Origin: Clostridiales bacterium
Lineage (GTDB): Bacteria; Bacillota; Clostridia; Lachnospirales; Lachnospiraceae
Reading direction: 5' to 3'
DNA length: 53,589 nucleotides
Assembly: GCA_015655075.1 (NCBI GenBank)
Contig: JAATFT010000018.1
Span: forward strand, 1-53,589
In this document: positions 34,337 through 42,933 of the stretch, piece after piece
How positions within the stretch are numbered: position 1 is the first letter of the stretch
Layout of the letters: each line of letters begins with the position of its first letter
Translations under genes and position numbers: made by a program
The notes under the pieces: generated by a model
The model's input: the letters and a program-made list of their open reading frames with translations, nothing else
Database searches by the model: none
What the model was told of the DNA's origin: nothing

Positions 34337-35023
34337 TCAGGACATATAGATTCGGGAGTATAGTGTTTCGTGCTGTATGCAGCTCAAATCAAATCCGGGA
34401 GTCGATAAACCATAATCTTCAATTGTAAGCCGCGAAAGTTTTGCTATTATCTGAGCAAAATAGCTATGACAGGCAAACAGTATTTTTTGCCCGTCATTTT
34501 GGCTTAATGGTACTGATTTGACGCAATTGGTTACGACCATTGATGTTTGGGTATACAGAAAGGCTGATATGGCATCTTCATATGAGATACTTATGCTTAA
34601 ACAAAAAAGAGCATAGGCAAGGGAATAATGCTTTTTTTTCTGTTGGATATATCTGTCGAAAAAGTCCTTATCATAAATAATATCCATATTTGAAACAGCC
34701 TTTATGAAACGGGACCCAAGCCTATAACCGGCATCCCGGATTTCAAAAGGCATCCTGGAAGCTGTAATAATTTGATCAAATGCAAGTATATTACTGAAAA
34801 AATCCTCCTGCATTCCTGAGTAATCATATGCTATTTTTACGGTAAGAAGATCATTGTAGCATTGATTATAGAAAAGATTATTATGAATATATTCTGCCGC
34901 ACTGTCATAATCGTGTACAATGTTTTTTTGTATATAAGTTTCCAATCCGTAAGAATGGGAATATCCCCCGATTGGGAATGTGGCATCGTTAATTTGAAGC
35001 AGTATATACCTGTTTTGATTCAT
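34337..35023 (-). CDS. ureF: Urease accessory protein UreF
   Basis: A 228-residue all-helical activator of UreG in the urease maturation complex. The N-terminal DATFPIGGYSHSYGLETYI is the family signature, and RLTIEDYGLSTPGFDLSCIQ at the C-terminus is the conserved UreG/UreD contact tail. I take the ATG at 35023 because GAAGAGGAAC precedes it. It follows ureE by 16 bases. Confidence 0.95.
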   Translation of the reverse strand: MNQNRYILLQINDATFPIGGYSHSYGLETYIQKNIVHDYDSAAEYIHNNLFYNQCYNDLLTVKIAYDYSGMQEDFFSNILAFDQIITASRMPFEIRDAGYRLGSRFIKAVSNMDIIYDKDFFDRYIQQKKKHYSLAYALFCLSISISYEDAISAFLYTQTSMVVTNCVKSVPLSQNDGQKILFACHSYFAQIIAKLSRLTIEDYGLSTPGFDLSCIQHETLYSRIYMS

Positions 35024-35039
35024 ATCAGTTCCTCTTCGG

Positions 35040-35522
35040 TTAATGAGTGTGGTTATTGAAGGAAGCGGAAAGCCGTTTGTCAAGATTAAGCTTTTTTGTT
35101 TCGGTTGTAACTATGATGCCGCGAAGCTTTCCAAGCATGTCCAATAAGGTCGGTTGATAAGGAGTTATGATTTCTTTGTATGAATTGCCCCAAAAGGCTG
35201 GTGCGTGCCGGTTCCCAATTTCATAAGCGGCTTTAATCAGCATATGTTCATGATTGTCATGTGCGGAGATTTTAATTACTTCACATGGAGGGATATCAAC
35301 TGCGATACAGCTGTTGTCGTTAAGCATATATAAAATATCATCTTGATTCAGCCCTTTCGTAAGGATTTCATTATCAAGAAAGATACCTATCTCAAGGCCG
35401 CTGCGGGTTATTTTTTTATGGATTTTCTTAAAAACTTCGTACCATTCTACCGTTATATAATCGGGCTTCAGATGCTTATATTGTTCATCATGAAGAGAAC
35501 CTATTATTTTTTTAGCAATCAA
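35040..35522 (-). CDS. ureE: Urease accessory nickel chaperone UreE
   Basis: A 160-residue metallochaperone that brings nickel to UreG. The N-terminal strand domain (VEWYEVFKKIHKKITRSGLE) and the C-terminal ferredoxin-like domain are present, with AYEIGNRHAPAFW and the metal-binding-type AHDNHEHMLIKAAYEIGN. The tail is short, with only the final HTH residues and no long poly-His. The TTG start at 35522 follows GGAGAGGAG. A palindromic element separates it from ureC. Confidence 0.9.
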   Translation of the reverse strand: MIAKKIIGSLHDEQYKHLKPDYITVEWYEVFKKIHKKITRSGLEIGIFLDNEILTKGLNQDDILYMLNDNSCIAVDIPPCEVIKISAHDNHEHMLIKAAYEIGNRHAPAFWGNSYKEIITPYQPTLLDMLGKLRGIIVTTETKKLNLDKRLSASFNNHTH

Positions 35523-35552
35523 TTTTCAATTCTCCTCTCCTCCTGCTATATA

Positions 35553-35703
35553 TAGGTAATTGCGAAACAAGACTATTATATCTATATACCGTACAATTAA
35601 TACTCTTTCAGAGCTGAATCTTGCCCGAAAGGCAACTGAAGCTATGAAATTCGTATTAATTGTATGGTATATTCAGAAAACTATATAGTTTCGCAATTAC
35701 CTA
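35553..35703. repeat. 151-bp palindromic element between ureC and ureE
   Basis: Terminal inverted repeats TAGGTAATTGCGAAAC and GTTTCGCAATTACCTA match perfectly over 16 bp. The inner arms (ACCGTACAATTAATAC and GTATTAATTGTATGGT) also pair. The loop region is CTTGCCCGAAAGGCAAC. In the urease mRNA this would be one very long hairpin. Confidence 0.85.
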
Positions 35704-35715
35704 TGTTATATATAT

Positions 35716-37434
35716 CTAAAAAAGGCTATAAAGCTGTGTTAACGGAAGCTTTTCGGCAGCCTTTGAGGTAACTGCCTTACCGTCAACCGTAACCTTATAA
35801 GTTTCGGGATCCACTTCAATCTTTGGCGTGCCTGAATTAAATTTCATGTCGCTTTTTGCAATATTACGGCAGTTTTCTACCGAAACAACAGTCTTATGGA
35901 GCCGATATTTTTCACCAATGCCTTCTTCCAGGGCAGCTTTTGATACAAATGTCATACAGGCCTTGTATTTTGCTAAGCCATGAGCAGCAAACATGTGCCT
36001 GTACATAACCGGCTCTGTTGTAGGAATGGATGCATTGGCATCTCCCATTTTAGCTGCGGCAATTAAGCCGCCTTTGATAATAGTATCCGGTTTAATTCCG
36101 AAAAACATGGGATTCCATAATACAAGATCAGCGAGCTTTCCGATTTCCACGGAACCGACGTATTTTGAAATACCATGGGTGATTGCCGGATTTATTGTGT
36201 ATTTGGATAGATATCGTTTCACACGGGTGTTATCATTGCGGCTATTATCTTCAGAAAGAAAGCCGCGTTCGTTTTTCATCTTGCTTGCCGTCTGCCATGT
36301 TCTTGTAATCACTTCACCCGCACGTCCCATAGCCTGTGAGTCGGAGCTCATCATACTGAATACTCCCATATCGTGCAGGACATCCTCAGCCGCAATAGTT
36401 TCAGGGCGGATTCTGGAATCTGCAAACGCAATGTCTTCCGGAATTTTATTGTCTAAATGATGGCATACCATAAGCATATCCAGATGTTCATCGATGGTAT
36501 TTACTGTGTATGGCATGGTCGGGTTTGTAGAAGAAGGAAGTATATTAGGGAAGGAAGCAGCCCTTATGATGTCGGGAGCGTGTCCGCCTCCGGCACCCTC
36601 AGTATGATATGTGTGTATGGTTCTGCCCTTTAAAGCCGCTATGGTGTCTTCAACACAGCCACCTTCGTTGAGCGTATCGGTATGAATGGCCACCTGTACG
36701 TCGTATTCATCGGCTACGTTGAGACAGTGGTCAATTACGGCGGGAGTAGAGCCCCAGTCCTCATGAATTTTTAATCCCATTGCCCCGGCTTTCACCTGTT
36801 CAATTAAGGGCATTTCATCAGAGCAGTTACCTTTGCCAAGAAGCCCGATGTTCACGGGATATTCCTCACAGGCGCACAGCATCATTTCCATATTCCATGG
36901 ACCGGGAGTACATGTGGTAGCATTCGTTCCGTCTGCCGGGCCGGTGCCGCCGCCAATCATTGTCGTTATTCCAGAGTATAACGCGCAGTCAATCTGCTGA
37001 GGACTGATAAAATGGATATGAGTGTCAATTCCGCCGGCAGTGATAATCAAACCTTCTCCGGCCAATGCTTCGGTGCCGGCAGAAACTGTCATACCGGGGG
37101 TGATCCCATCCATTATGTCAGGATTGCCGGCTTTACCAATACCAACAATTATGCCGTCCTTGATTCCGATATCCGCTTTTGTGATGCCGGTATAGTCAAC
37201 AATTAGAGCATTGGTTATCACGAGATCAAGAGAGCCTTCTTCACTGGTTGTTTTAACAGACTGTCCCATTCCGTCACGTAAGGTTTTGCCTCCGCCGAAT
37301 TTGCATTCTTCACCGTAGACGGTATAATCTTTTTCCACCTCAATATATAAATCCGTATTTGCAAGACGAACCCTGTCGCCGACAGTTGGACCATACATCA
37401 TGCAGTATTTTCTTCTGTCAATTATATAGCTCAT
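35716..37434 (-). CDS. ureC: Urease alpha subunit UreC
   Basis: The 572-residue catalytic subunit, which hydrolyses urea to ammonia and carbamate with a di-nickel centre. The nickel ligands and active-site parts are visible: the HIHF histidines, carbamylated lysine in [26 protein letters not shown], the flap histidine in MLMVCHHLD, and [11 protein letters not shown] with the ligand aspartate. Full length and unbroken. AAGGAGG precedes the ATG. Two palindromic elements lie between it and the upstream ureAB gene. Confidence 0.98.
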   Translation of the reverse strand: MSYIIDRRKYCMMYGPTVGDRVRLANTDLYIEVEKDYTVYGEECKFGGGKTLRDGMGQSVKTTSEEGSLDLVITNALIVDYTGITKADIGIKDGIIVGIGKAGNPDIMDGITPGMTVSAGTEALAGEGLIITAGGIDTHIHFISPQQIDCALYSGITTMIGGGTGPADGTNATTCTPGPWNMEMMLCACEEYPVNIGLLGKGNCSDEMPLIEQVKAGAMGLKIHEDWGSTPAVIDHCLNVADEYDVQVAIHTDTLNEGGCVEDTIAALKGRTIHTYHTEGAGGGHAPDIIRAASFPNILPSSTNPTMPYTVNTIDEHLDMLMVCHHLDNKIPEDIAFADSRIRPETIAAEDVLHDMGVFSMMSSDSQAMGRAGEVITRTWQTASKMKNERGFLSEDNSRNDNTRVKRYLSKYTINPAITHGISKYVGSVEIGKLADLVLWNPMFFGIKPDTIIKGGLIAAAKMGDANASIPTTEPVMYRHMFAAHGLAKYKACMTFVSKAALEEGIGEKYRLHKTVVSVENCRNIAKSDMKFNSGTPKIEVDPETYKVTVDGKAVTSKAAEKLPLTQLYSLF

Positions 37435-37472
37435 AAGCAGCCTCCTTACTATTCGTATTTTTGTAAGAACCC

Positions 37473-37639
37473 TTAGTACAGCATTGCATAGATTTCAGTG
37501 AATTCAGCACCCGCTATTTACGCCGGTGCCGCGTTGCCGTCAATCAGCGTAGAACACCGCTACGCCTCATTCCTCCGCCTTGCCCCATCGCAAATATCAG
37601 GCACTGAATTTCATCGAAACTTATGCACTGCTGTACTAG
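37473..37639. repeat. CTAG-bounded 167-bp palindrome, copy E
   Basis: Starts TTAGTACAGCATTGCATAGA and ends TATGCACTGCTGTACTAG. It is the inverted relative of copy D, with the core GCGTAGAACACCGCTACGCC. It abuts copy F and shares one CTAG with it. Confidence 0.85.
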
Positions 37640-37802
37640 TACAATGTTCTTAAATTAACTGGACCATTATGCTGGTCTAAATCTCCGATAGCGCTGGTCC
37701 ACAAGCCTCGGCGTAGCACCACTACGCCTGTGTTTGTGAACCAGCACTCTCGAAGATTTATCCTCAGCCTAATAGCCAGTTATTTAGAGAACGTTGTACT
37801 AG
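37636..37802. repeat. CTAG-bounded 167-bp palindrome, copy F
   Basis: Starts CTAGTACAATGTTC and ends GAACGTTGTACTAG; core GGCGTAGCACCACTACGCC. The outer arms differ from all other copies while length, ends and core agree. Together with E it fills the 386-base gap between ureAB and ureC. Confidence 0.85.
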
Positions 37803-37820
37803 TGACTGAATCGTCATGAT

Positions 37821-38450
37821 TTATGAAATAATCGGACCGCAGGTCAGATCACGCAGGCCATACACGGTTTTATTGCCGCCAAGTTTGACAAGATTGACAT
37901 ATTTCACTTCGCCGGGCTCAAAACGTACGGATGTTCCCGAAGGAATATCCAATCGGTATCCATATGCCTGCTCTCTGTAAAATTTTAACAATTCATTGAT
38001 CTCATAAAAATGATAATGCGAACCAACCTGGATTGGGCGGTCTCCTGTATTGGCAACAGAAATTCTCACTGTCGTTTTGCCTGGATTTAATTCAATCGTT
38101 CCGTCGCAAGCTATGACAGCACCTACAGGGACATCTGATTCAGATTTTGCACGTATGGGATGATGTACCGTAATAAGCTTGGTTCCATCCGGAAAGGTGG
38201 CTTCCACTTGAATTTCTGTAAGCATGGCGGGTACTTCCTCCATGACATCGTCGGCGGTAAGAATTTCTGTACCCATCTGCATTAATGAGGCAACATTATG
38301 TCCGCTGCGTGCTAATTCAAGCAGGCGGGAGCTGATGTATGCTACAGCCTCAGGGTAGTTTAATTTCAGCCCGTGTTTTTTCCGCTTTGCGGCAAGTTCG
38401 CCGGCAAGAAACAGGATTAACTTTTCTTCTTCTTTTGGTGTGATTCTCAT
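37821..38450 (-). CDS. ureAB: Urease gamma-beta fusion subunit
   Basis: A 209-residue fusion of the two small urease subunits. The gamma part (about 1-100) has [18 protein letters not shown] and the [20 protein letters not shown] end. The beta part (about 105-209) has [32 protein letters not shown] and RFEPGE. Such fusions are known from Helicobacter and some other bacteria. I take the ATG at 38450 because GGAGGG precedes it. It is the first gene of the urease operon; its promoter region is shared with the divergent Opp/Nik operon. Confidence 0.95.
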   Translation of the reverse strand: MRITPKEEEKLILFLAGELAAKRKKHGLKLNYPEAVAYISSRLLELARSGHNVASLMQMGTEILTADDVMEEVPAMLTEIQVEATFPDGTKLITVHHPIRAKSESDVPVGAVIACDGTIELNPGKTTVRISVANTGDRPIQVGSHYHFYEINELLKFYREQAYGYRLDIPSGTSVRFEPGEVKYVNLVKLGGNKTVYGLRDLTCGPIIS

Positions 38451-38511
38451 GATATAACCCTCCCTGTATAAGGAAATCATAATTATAAATTATATACACT
38501 GGTTCACTTAT

Positions 38512-38541
38512 AAAATACAGCTTTTCTATGCAAAAGGTCAA
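38512..38541 (-). promoter_or_regulatory. Urease operon promoter
   Basis: On the minus strand TTGACC (38541-38536), 18 bases, TATTTT (38517-38512). It lies 18 bp from the palindrome at 38560. Confidence 0.55.
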
Positions 38542-38559
38542 TAGATAATTTCATAAAAC

Positions 38560-38576
38560 TCTTGTGTAACACAAAG
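38560..38576. promoter_or_regulatory. Nitrogen-island operator, copy 1 (divergent urease/opp)
   Basis: TCTTGTG-TAA-CACAAAG, matching CTTTGTG-N3-CACAAAG at 12 of 14 arm positions. It lies 29 bp upstream of the opp -35 box and 18 bp upstream of the urease -35 box. Related copies are at 46409, 47768 and 47809. Confidence 0.65.
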
Positions 38577-38605
38577 CATTATTGAATGAAAATAAGAAAA
38601 AAATA

Positions 38606-38634
38606 TTGATTTTCGACAATGATAATGTTATTAT
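38606..38634 (+). promoter_or_regulatory. Opp/Nik operon promoter
   Basis: TTGATT, 17 bases, TATTAT. The palindrome at 38560 ends 29 bp before it. A terminator-like hairpin follows within 45 bases of the expected start point. Confidence 0.6.
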
Positions 38635-38675
38635 GCAAAAAAGTCAAATAGCAAAATATAATAAGTTGTTAAGCC

Positions 38676-38726
38676 AAAGGCGGTTCTTTAAATGAGTGAA
38701 ATGAATAAAAGGAACTGCCTTTTTTA
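38676..38726 (+). terminator. Leader terminator ahead of the Opp/Nik operon
   Basis: AAAGGCGGTTC pairs with GAACTGCCTTT across a 20-odd base loop, followed by T6. It lies between the promoter at 38606 and the first gene at 38912/38950, so transcription must pass it. It could be an attenuator or the end of a short RNA. Confidence 0.65.
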
Positions 38727-38911
38727 TTGCATAAATGCAGTTTATTATGATAAAAATGTTTTGCATGCGTATGCACTTGTGTAATGAAAATATCTGCCTT
38801 TGGAAGAACGCACCTGGCACGAGGCATATACTTCGATGAATAATCGAAATTATAGGTAACTATAAAAGCTCACAGTGTTAAAGTTAATTAAATAAAAAAA
38901 GAAAGGAGCGT

Positions 38912-38962
38912 ATGAGGTATTTACATAAATACATCACACAAAAAGTCATATGCATTATGTAA
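38912..38962 (+). CDS. 16-residue leader peptide overlapping the first permease gene
   Basis: AAGAAAGGAG stands at an ideal distance before ATG at 38912. The frame MRYLHKYITQKVICIM ends at TAA 38960-38962, ten bases past the permease ATG at 38950, which itself lacks a ribosome site. Translation of the permease probably depends on ribosomes ending the leader. No known leader-peptide family is recognised. Confidence 0.5.
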   Translation: MRYLHKYITQKVICIM

Positions 38963-39894
38963 AATTCATTGTAAAACGATTTATTGGCATGATTCCGGTC
39001 ATATTGATTGTTTCCTTCCTGGTCTTTTTTATATTAAGGCTGTCAAATGTGAATCCAGTCACGGTTATGATTGGTGACAGGCAGTCAACAGAGGAATTAA
39101 GACAGAAGCTGACAAAACAGTTTAATCTGGATAAGCCGTTATTAACACAGTATTTTATATGGATGAAGGGCATCTTTACAGGAAACCTTGGCGTTGATTA
39201 TGTTAATGGACAGGATATTGTATCGCTGGTTGCATCAAGAATTCCTGTAACACTGGGACTGGTAGTAATGAGCTCTGTCATTGGGATGGCCGCGGCGGTG
39301 CTTTTAGGAACCTTTGCGGCACTTTACAGAGGGAAAGCGGCTGATTCTATTATTACTGTTACTATGTTGATTTTTTCCAGCATACCAAGCTTTCTCTTAA
39401 GTATTTTAGTTATTATTGTTATTACAGAGGTGGCACCCGGCTATTCATTTTCAGGTGGTTTTTCAAACATAAGAGAATGTTTTGTCAGGTTAATCGTTCC
39501 GTCCCTTATCATGGCACTTCATATGATAGCAATGTTAGGCCGGGTTACGCGGAGCAGCATGATATCACAGCTGCAGGCGCCATATATCAATACAGCGAAT
39601 GCAAAGGGTATTTCATCTTCAAATGTTACATTTAAACATGCCTTTCATAATGCGGTAATCCCGGTATTAACAATTGCAGGTTTGATGTTTGCCAACTCGA
39701 TTGGAGGGACGGTCCTTATTGAACAGATTTTCTCTTTGCCTGGAGTAGGCGGTTTATTAGTTACAGCAATACAGCAGTATAATTATCCGGTTGTCCAGAT
39801 ATTAGTATTATTTATGCTGGCAATATATTTAACCATGAGTCTTATCGTGGATCTGCTTTATGCAGTCATCGACCCGAGGGTAAAGCTGAAATAG
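38950..39894 (+). CDS. Opp/Nik-type ABC permease B
   Basis: A 314-residue inner-membrane permease of the dipeptide/nickel/oligopeptide family with six membrane segments. It begins VKFIVKRFIGMIPVILIVSF, has the LRQKLTKQFNLDKPLLTQYF segment, and an EAA-type loop around ANAKGISSSNVTFKHAFHNA (about residue 215). The ATG at 38950 has no good ribosome site of its own and overlaps the leader frame at 38912. It is the first gene of a five-gene importer. Beside urease, nickel or a guanidino/peptide nitrogen source are the likely cargoes. Confidence 0.93.
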   Translation: MHYVKFIVKRFIGMIPVILIVSFLVFFILRLSNVNPVTVMIGDRQSTEELRQKLTKQFNLDKPLLTQYFIWMKGIFTGNLGVDYVNGQDIVSLVASRIPVTLGLVVMSSVIGMAAAVLLGTFAALYRGKAADSIITVTMLIFSSIPSFLLSILVIIVITEVAPGYSFSGGFSNIRECFVRLIVPSLIMALHMIAMLGRVTRSSMISQLQAPYINTANAKGISSSNVTFKHAFHNAVIPVLTIAGLMFANSIGGTVLIEQIFSLPGVGGLLVTAIQQYNYPVVQILVLFMLAIYLTMSLIVDLLYAVIDPRVKLK

Positions 39895-39903
39895 GAGGTA
39901 ATT

Positions 39904-40839
39904 ATGAAAAGGCAGAAAAAGCAAGGAAAATTTTTTACTATACCGGTGATCATAGCTGCCGTTGTGCTAGCAGTTATTGTTATTTCAACAATATTTGCAG
40001 ATTTTATTGCTCCATATGACCCGGAGGCAGTTGATTACAATGCTTCATTTGTAAGAGCTTTTTCCAAAGGGCACATATTGGGAACCGACAGGATTGGAAG
40101 GGATCTTTTATCCAGGCTGTTATGTGGAGCTAAAATTTCCATCCTGAATGCATTTATGATTGTAGGATTTGAAATTCTTGCAGGAGTACCCATCGGATTA
40201 ATCAGCGGCTACTATGGCGGCAGAATTGACAATATAATCATGAGAATTTGGGATATGGTATGTTCCTTACCCAGCTTATTGCTGGCATTTGTTCTTGTAG
40301 CGGCATTTGGCAAGGGAATGTGGTCCGGTATAATTGCTTTAGGCATTGTATATACGCCATTAACGGCGAAGCTTGCACGTTCTCTGATAATGACGGAAAA
40401 AACACAGGTTTATGTGGAAGCGGCAAAGTCCCTTGGCTATACGGATTTTAGAATTATTTTCCGGCACATTCTTCCAAATGTAATCACTACTATGATAGCA
40501 CAATTTACATTGGATATTGGATCAGCAATTACGTCAATGGCTACGTTAAGCTATCTTGGTATTGGTGTTCAGCCGCCGTTGGCAGACTGGGGGACCTTGC
40601 TCAAAGACGGAATGTCAATGCTGTATATGAATCCGGTATTATTAATAGCTCCGGCTTTAGCTGTATTAATTACAACGATTGCAATTAATATATTCAGTGA
40701 TGGAATTCAGACATATATTGATCCGACCCAGAGAAAACTTCCTTCCTTCAAAAGTATATATAAGAAAGGGGAAAAAGAAAAGAAAAAGCTCGGAAAGGCT
40801 GTAACTTTATTAAAATCCAGGAAAGAGGAATGTATTTAG
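39904..40839 (+). CDS. Opp/Nik-type ABC permease C
   Basis: A 311-residue partner permease. The N-terminal segment is followed by DFIAPYDPEAVDYN and HILGTDRIGRDLLSRLLCGA, the hallmark of OppC/NikC proteins. The EAA-type loop is YVEAAKSLGYTDFRIIFRH (about residue 174). GGAGG precedes the ATG, nine bases after the B-subunit stop. At its 3' end an 18-base stretch is duplicated, giving the next gene its ribosome site. Confidence 0.94.
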   Translation: MKRQKKQGKFFTIPVIIAAVVLAVIVISTIFADFIAPYDPEAVDYNASFVRAFSKGHILGTDRIGRDLLSRLLCGAKISILNAFMIVGFEILAGVPIGLISGYYGGRIDNIIMRIWDMVCSLPSLLLAFVLVAAFGKGMWSGIIALGIVYTPLTAKLARSLIMTEKTQVYVEAAKSLGYTDFRIIFRHILPNVITTMIAQFTLDIGSAITSMATLSYLGIGVQPPLADWGTLLKDGMSMLYMNPVLLIAPALAVLITTIAINIFSDGIQTYIDPTQRKLPSFKSIYKKGEKEKKKLGKAVTLLKSRKEECI

Positions 40840-40855
40840 GAAAGAGGAATGTATT

Positions 40856-41845
40856 ATGGATGGCAGAAATATTATTGAAATCAATAATCTGGATGTGAAT
40901 CTTATGTCGGTACGCGGCATTGTGCATGCTGTTTCCGGCGTAAACATGAAGGTAAAAAAGGGCGAGGTTCATGGGGTAGTAGGAGAAAGCGGATGCGGAA
41001 AAAGTGTTTCGGCAAAGTCAATATTAAAGCTTCATGATCCGGAAAGAACGGAATACAGCGGGGAAATCCTGCTTGATACGGAGGAAGGCCCTTTGGATAT
41101 TTTGAAAATGAACAACAGACACTTAACCAATATGAAAGGGAAATATGTATCTATGATATTTCAGGATCCGATGACATCGTTAAATCCTATTATGAAGGCC
41201 GGCGAGCAGATAGCCGAGGTTGTCAGGATAAAGAAGAATTTAAAAAAGAAAGAAGCAAAGAAATATGTGCTTGATATATTTGATAAAGTAGGGATTCTTC
41301 CTCCGGAAAAACGTTATAACCAGTATCCCTTTGAAATGAGCGGAGGCATGTTGCAGCGGGTTATGATTGCAATGGCGTTGTCCTGTGAAGTCAAGCTGAT
41401 TATTGCGGACGAACCAACAACTGCATTGGATGTAACAATTCAGGCGCAAATACTTGAACTGATGAAGAAATTCCAGAAGGAAAGCAATACATCAATTATA
41501 TTTATAACGCATAACCTAGGGGTTGTGGCTGAGATATGCAACAGTGTATCAGTAATGTATGCCGGAAGAGTTGTTGAGAGCGGAAATGTAGTTGATATTT
41601 TTGATAATCCGGCACATCCATATACAAAGGCGTTATTGGAAAGCAGACCAAGTAGCAGTGATACCGGGAAAAAAATGAAAACGATAGCAGGGGCACCTCC
41701 TGCATTATACCGGAAATTTATCGGATGTCCTTTTGAAGCAAGATGTGAATATGCAATGGATTTATGTAAGGTTAAGATACCCTGTGAAACCGCAGTAAAA
41801 GAAGAACATACGGTGGCATGCCATCTTTATAAAAAGGGGGACTGA
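40856..41845 (+). CDS. Opp/Nik-type ABC ATPase D
   Basis: A 329-residue ATPase. Walker A GESGCGKSVSAK, Q-loop in IFQDPMTSLNP, signature MSGGMLQRVMIA, Walker B LIIADEPTTALD and switch HNLGVVAEI are present. The C-terminal oligopeptide_ABC domain has the cysteine set in IGCPFEARCEYAMDLCKVKIPC, which in relatives binds an iron-sulfur cluster. It lies 16 bases after permease C; GAAAGAGGAATG serves as ribosome site. Confidence 0.95.
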   Translation: MDGRNIIEINNLDVNLMSVRGIVHAVSGVNMKVKKGEVHGVVGESGCGKSVSAKSILKLHDPERTEYSGEILLDTEEGPLDILKMNNRHLTNMKGKYVSMIFQDPMTSLNPIMKAGEQIAEVVRIKKNLKKKEAKKYVLDIFDKVGILPPEKRYNQYPFEMSGGMLQRVMIAMALSCEVKLIIADEPTTALDVTIQAQILELMKKFQKESNTSIIFITHNLGVVAEICNSVSVMYAGRVVESGNVVDIFDNPAHPYTKALLESRPSSSDTGKKMKTIAGAPPALYRKFIGCPFEARCEYAMDLCKVKIPCETAVKEEHTVACHLYKKGD

Positions 41846-41847
41846 TT

Positions 41848-42837
41848 ATGGCAGAGTATATGATTGAAGCGAGAAATCTTGTTAAATATTATTACCTTGA
41901 CAATTTTAAAATAGCAAAATCAAAAATACGAGTCCTTCATGCGGTAGATCATGTTAGTTTTAATATTGAAAAGGGAGAAATCTTTGGCGTCATAGGTGAA
42001 AGCGGATCGGGAAAATCTACGATTGGGAAATGTATATTACGGATGATAGAGGCGGACGAAGGAGATATCTTTTTTGATAATGAAAATATATCAAGATTAA
42101 ATTCAAAACAAATGAAAGCCCGCAGAAGGAATATGCAGATGATTTTTCAGAATCCCCTTGCATCGTTTAATCCTAAAATGACCATTGGAAAAGCATTTTA
42201 TGAACTGGGGCATGTGTATCATATGAAGACACAGGAGGTAACGAAAAAGATAAGGGAGCTTCTCAATTACATTAATCTGGATGAGGACGTGTTATCAAGA
42301 CTTCCTAAAGAAATCAGCGGAGGACAGCTTCAGCGGCTTGCCATAGCCAGAGCGTTAATGCTTGAACCGAAATTTTTATTGGCCGATGAACCGGTATCGG
42401 CACTGGATGTTTCGGTTCAGGCGCAGATTTTAAATCTTTTATTTGAGCTTAAAGAAAAAAGAGGATACACCATCCTGTTTATATCACATGATTTAACAGT
42501 TGTAAGAAACGTGTGTGACCATGTCGCAGTTGTATATCTTGGGGTTATTGTGGAAACGGGACCGGTATGTGAGGTATATAATAATTTGCTTCATCCATAT
42601 ACGCAGGCGCTTCTGTCCGCTAAACCCAAGGAACATCCGCTGGAGCAAAAAGAAAGAATGATTTTAGAGGGCGATATTCCTAATGCGATTAACGTTAAGG
42701 AAGGATGCCGCTTTGCAAGCAGATGTCCAAAATTCAGGGAAGGCTTGTGCGATAACAGAACTCCTAAATTAAGGGATGCGGGAAACGGTCATTTTGTGGC
42801 CTGTCATTATGCTTTACCCAGTGATGTCTTGGATTAA
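41848..42837 (+). CDS. Opp/Nik-type ABC ATPase F
   Basis: A 329-residue second ATPase. Walker A GESGSGKSTIGK, Q-loop in IFQNPLASFNP, signature ISGGQLQRLAIARAL, Walker B FLLADEPVSALDVS and switch SHDLTVVRN are present. The C-terminal tail has GCRFASRCPKFREGLCDN, the same cysteine-rich extension. It starts two bases after the D-subunit stop. The two ATPases form a heterodimer. Confidence 0.95.
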   Translation: MAEYMIEARNLVKYYYLDNFKIAKSKIRVLHAVDHVSFNIEKGEIFGVIGESGSGKSTIGKCILRMIEADEGDIFFDNENISRLNSKQMKARRRNMQMIFQNPLASFNPKMTIGKAFYELGHVYHMKTQEVTKKIRELLNYINLDEDVLSRLPKEISGGQLQRLAIARALMLEPKFLLADEPVSALDVSVQAQILNLLFELKEKRGYTILFISHDLTVVRNVCDHVAVVYLGVIVETGPVCEVYNNLLHPYTQALLSAKPKEHPLEQKERMILEGDIPNAINVKEGCRFASRCPKFREGLCDNRTPKLRDAGNGHFVACHYALPSDVLD

Positions 42838-42862
42838 CCCATTATCAGAGGTTAATATAAAT

Positions 42863-42909
42863 TAGAGCACTCTCGGAAACTCTTTGTATGCAGATTTGTG
42901 AGAGTACTA
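42863..42909. repeat. GAGTACTCTCGG-type palindrome, short copy
   Basis: TAGAGCACTCTCGGAAACTC...GATTTGTGAGAGTACTA. It matches the left half of the 86-bp copy at 13151 and then jumps to a short right arm. It lies between the ATPase and the binding-protein gene. Confidence 0.75.
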
Positions 42910-42933
42910 AATTAAAAAAGAAAGGAAAAAGTT

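Noticed and set aside
38810..38840. CTGGCACG as a sigma-54 (-24/-12) promoter before the opp genes
   Set aside because: The -12 TTGC element is missing at the required distance.
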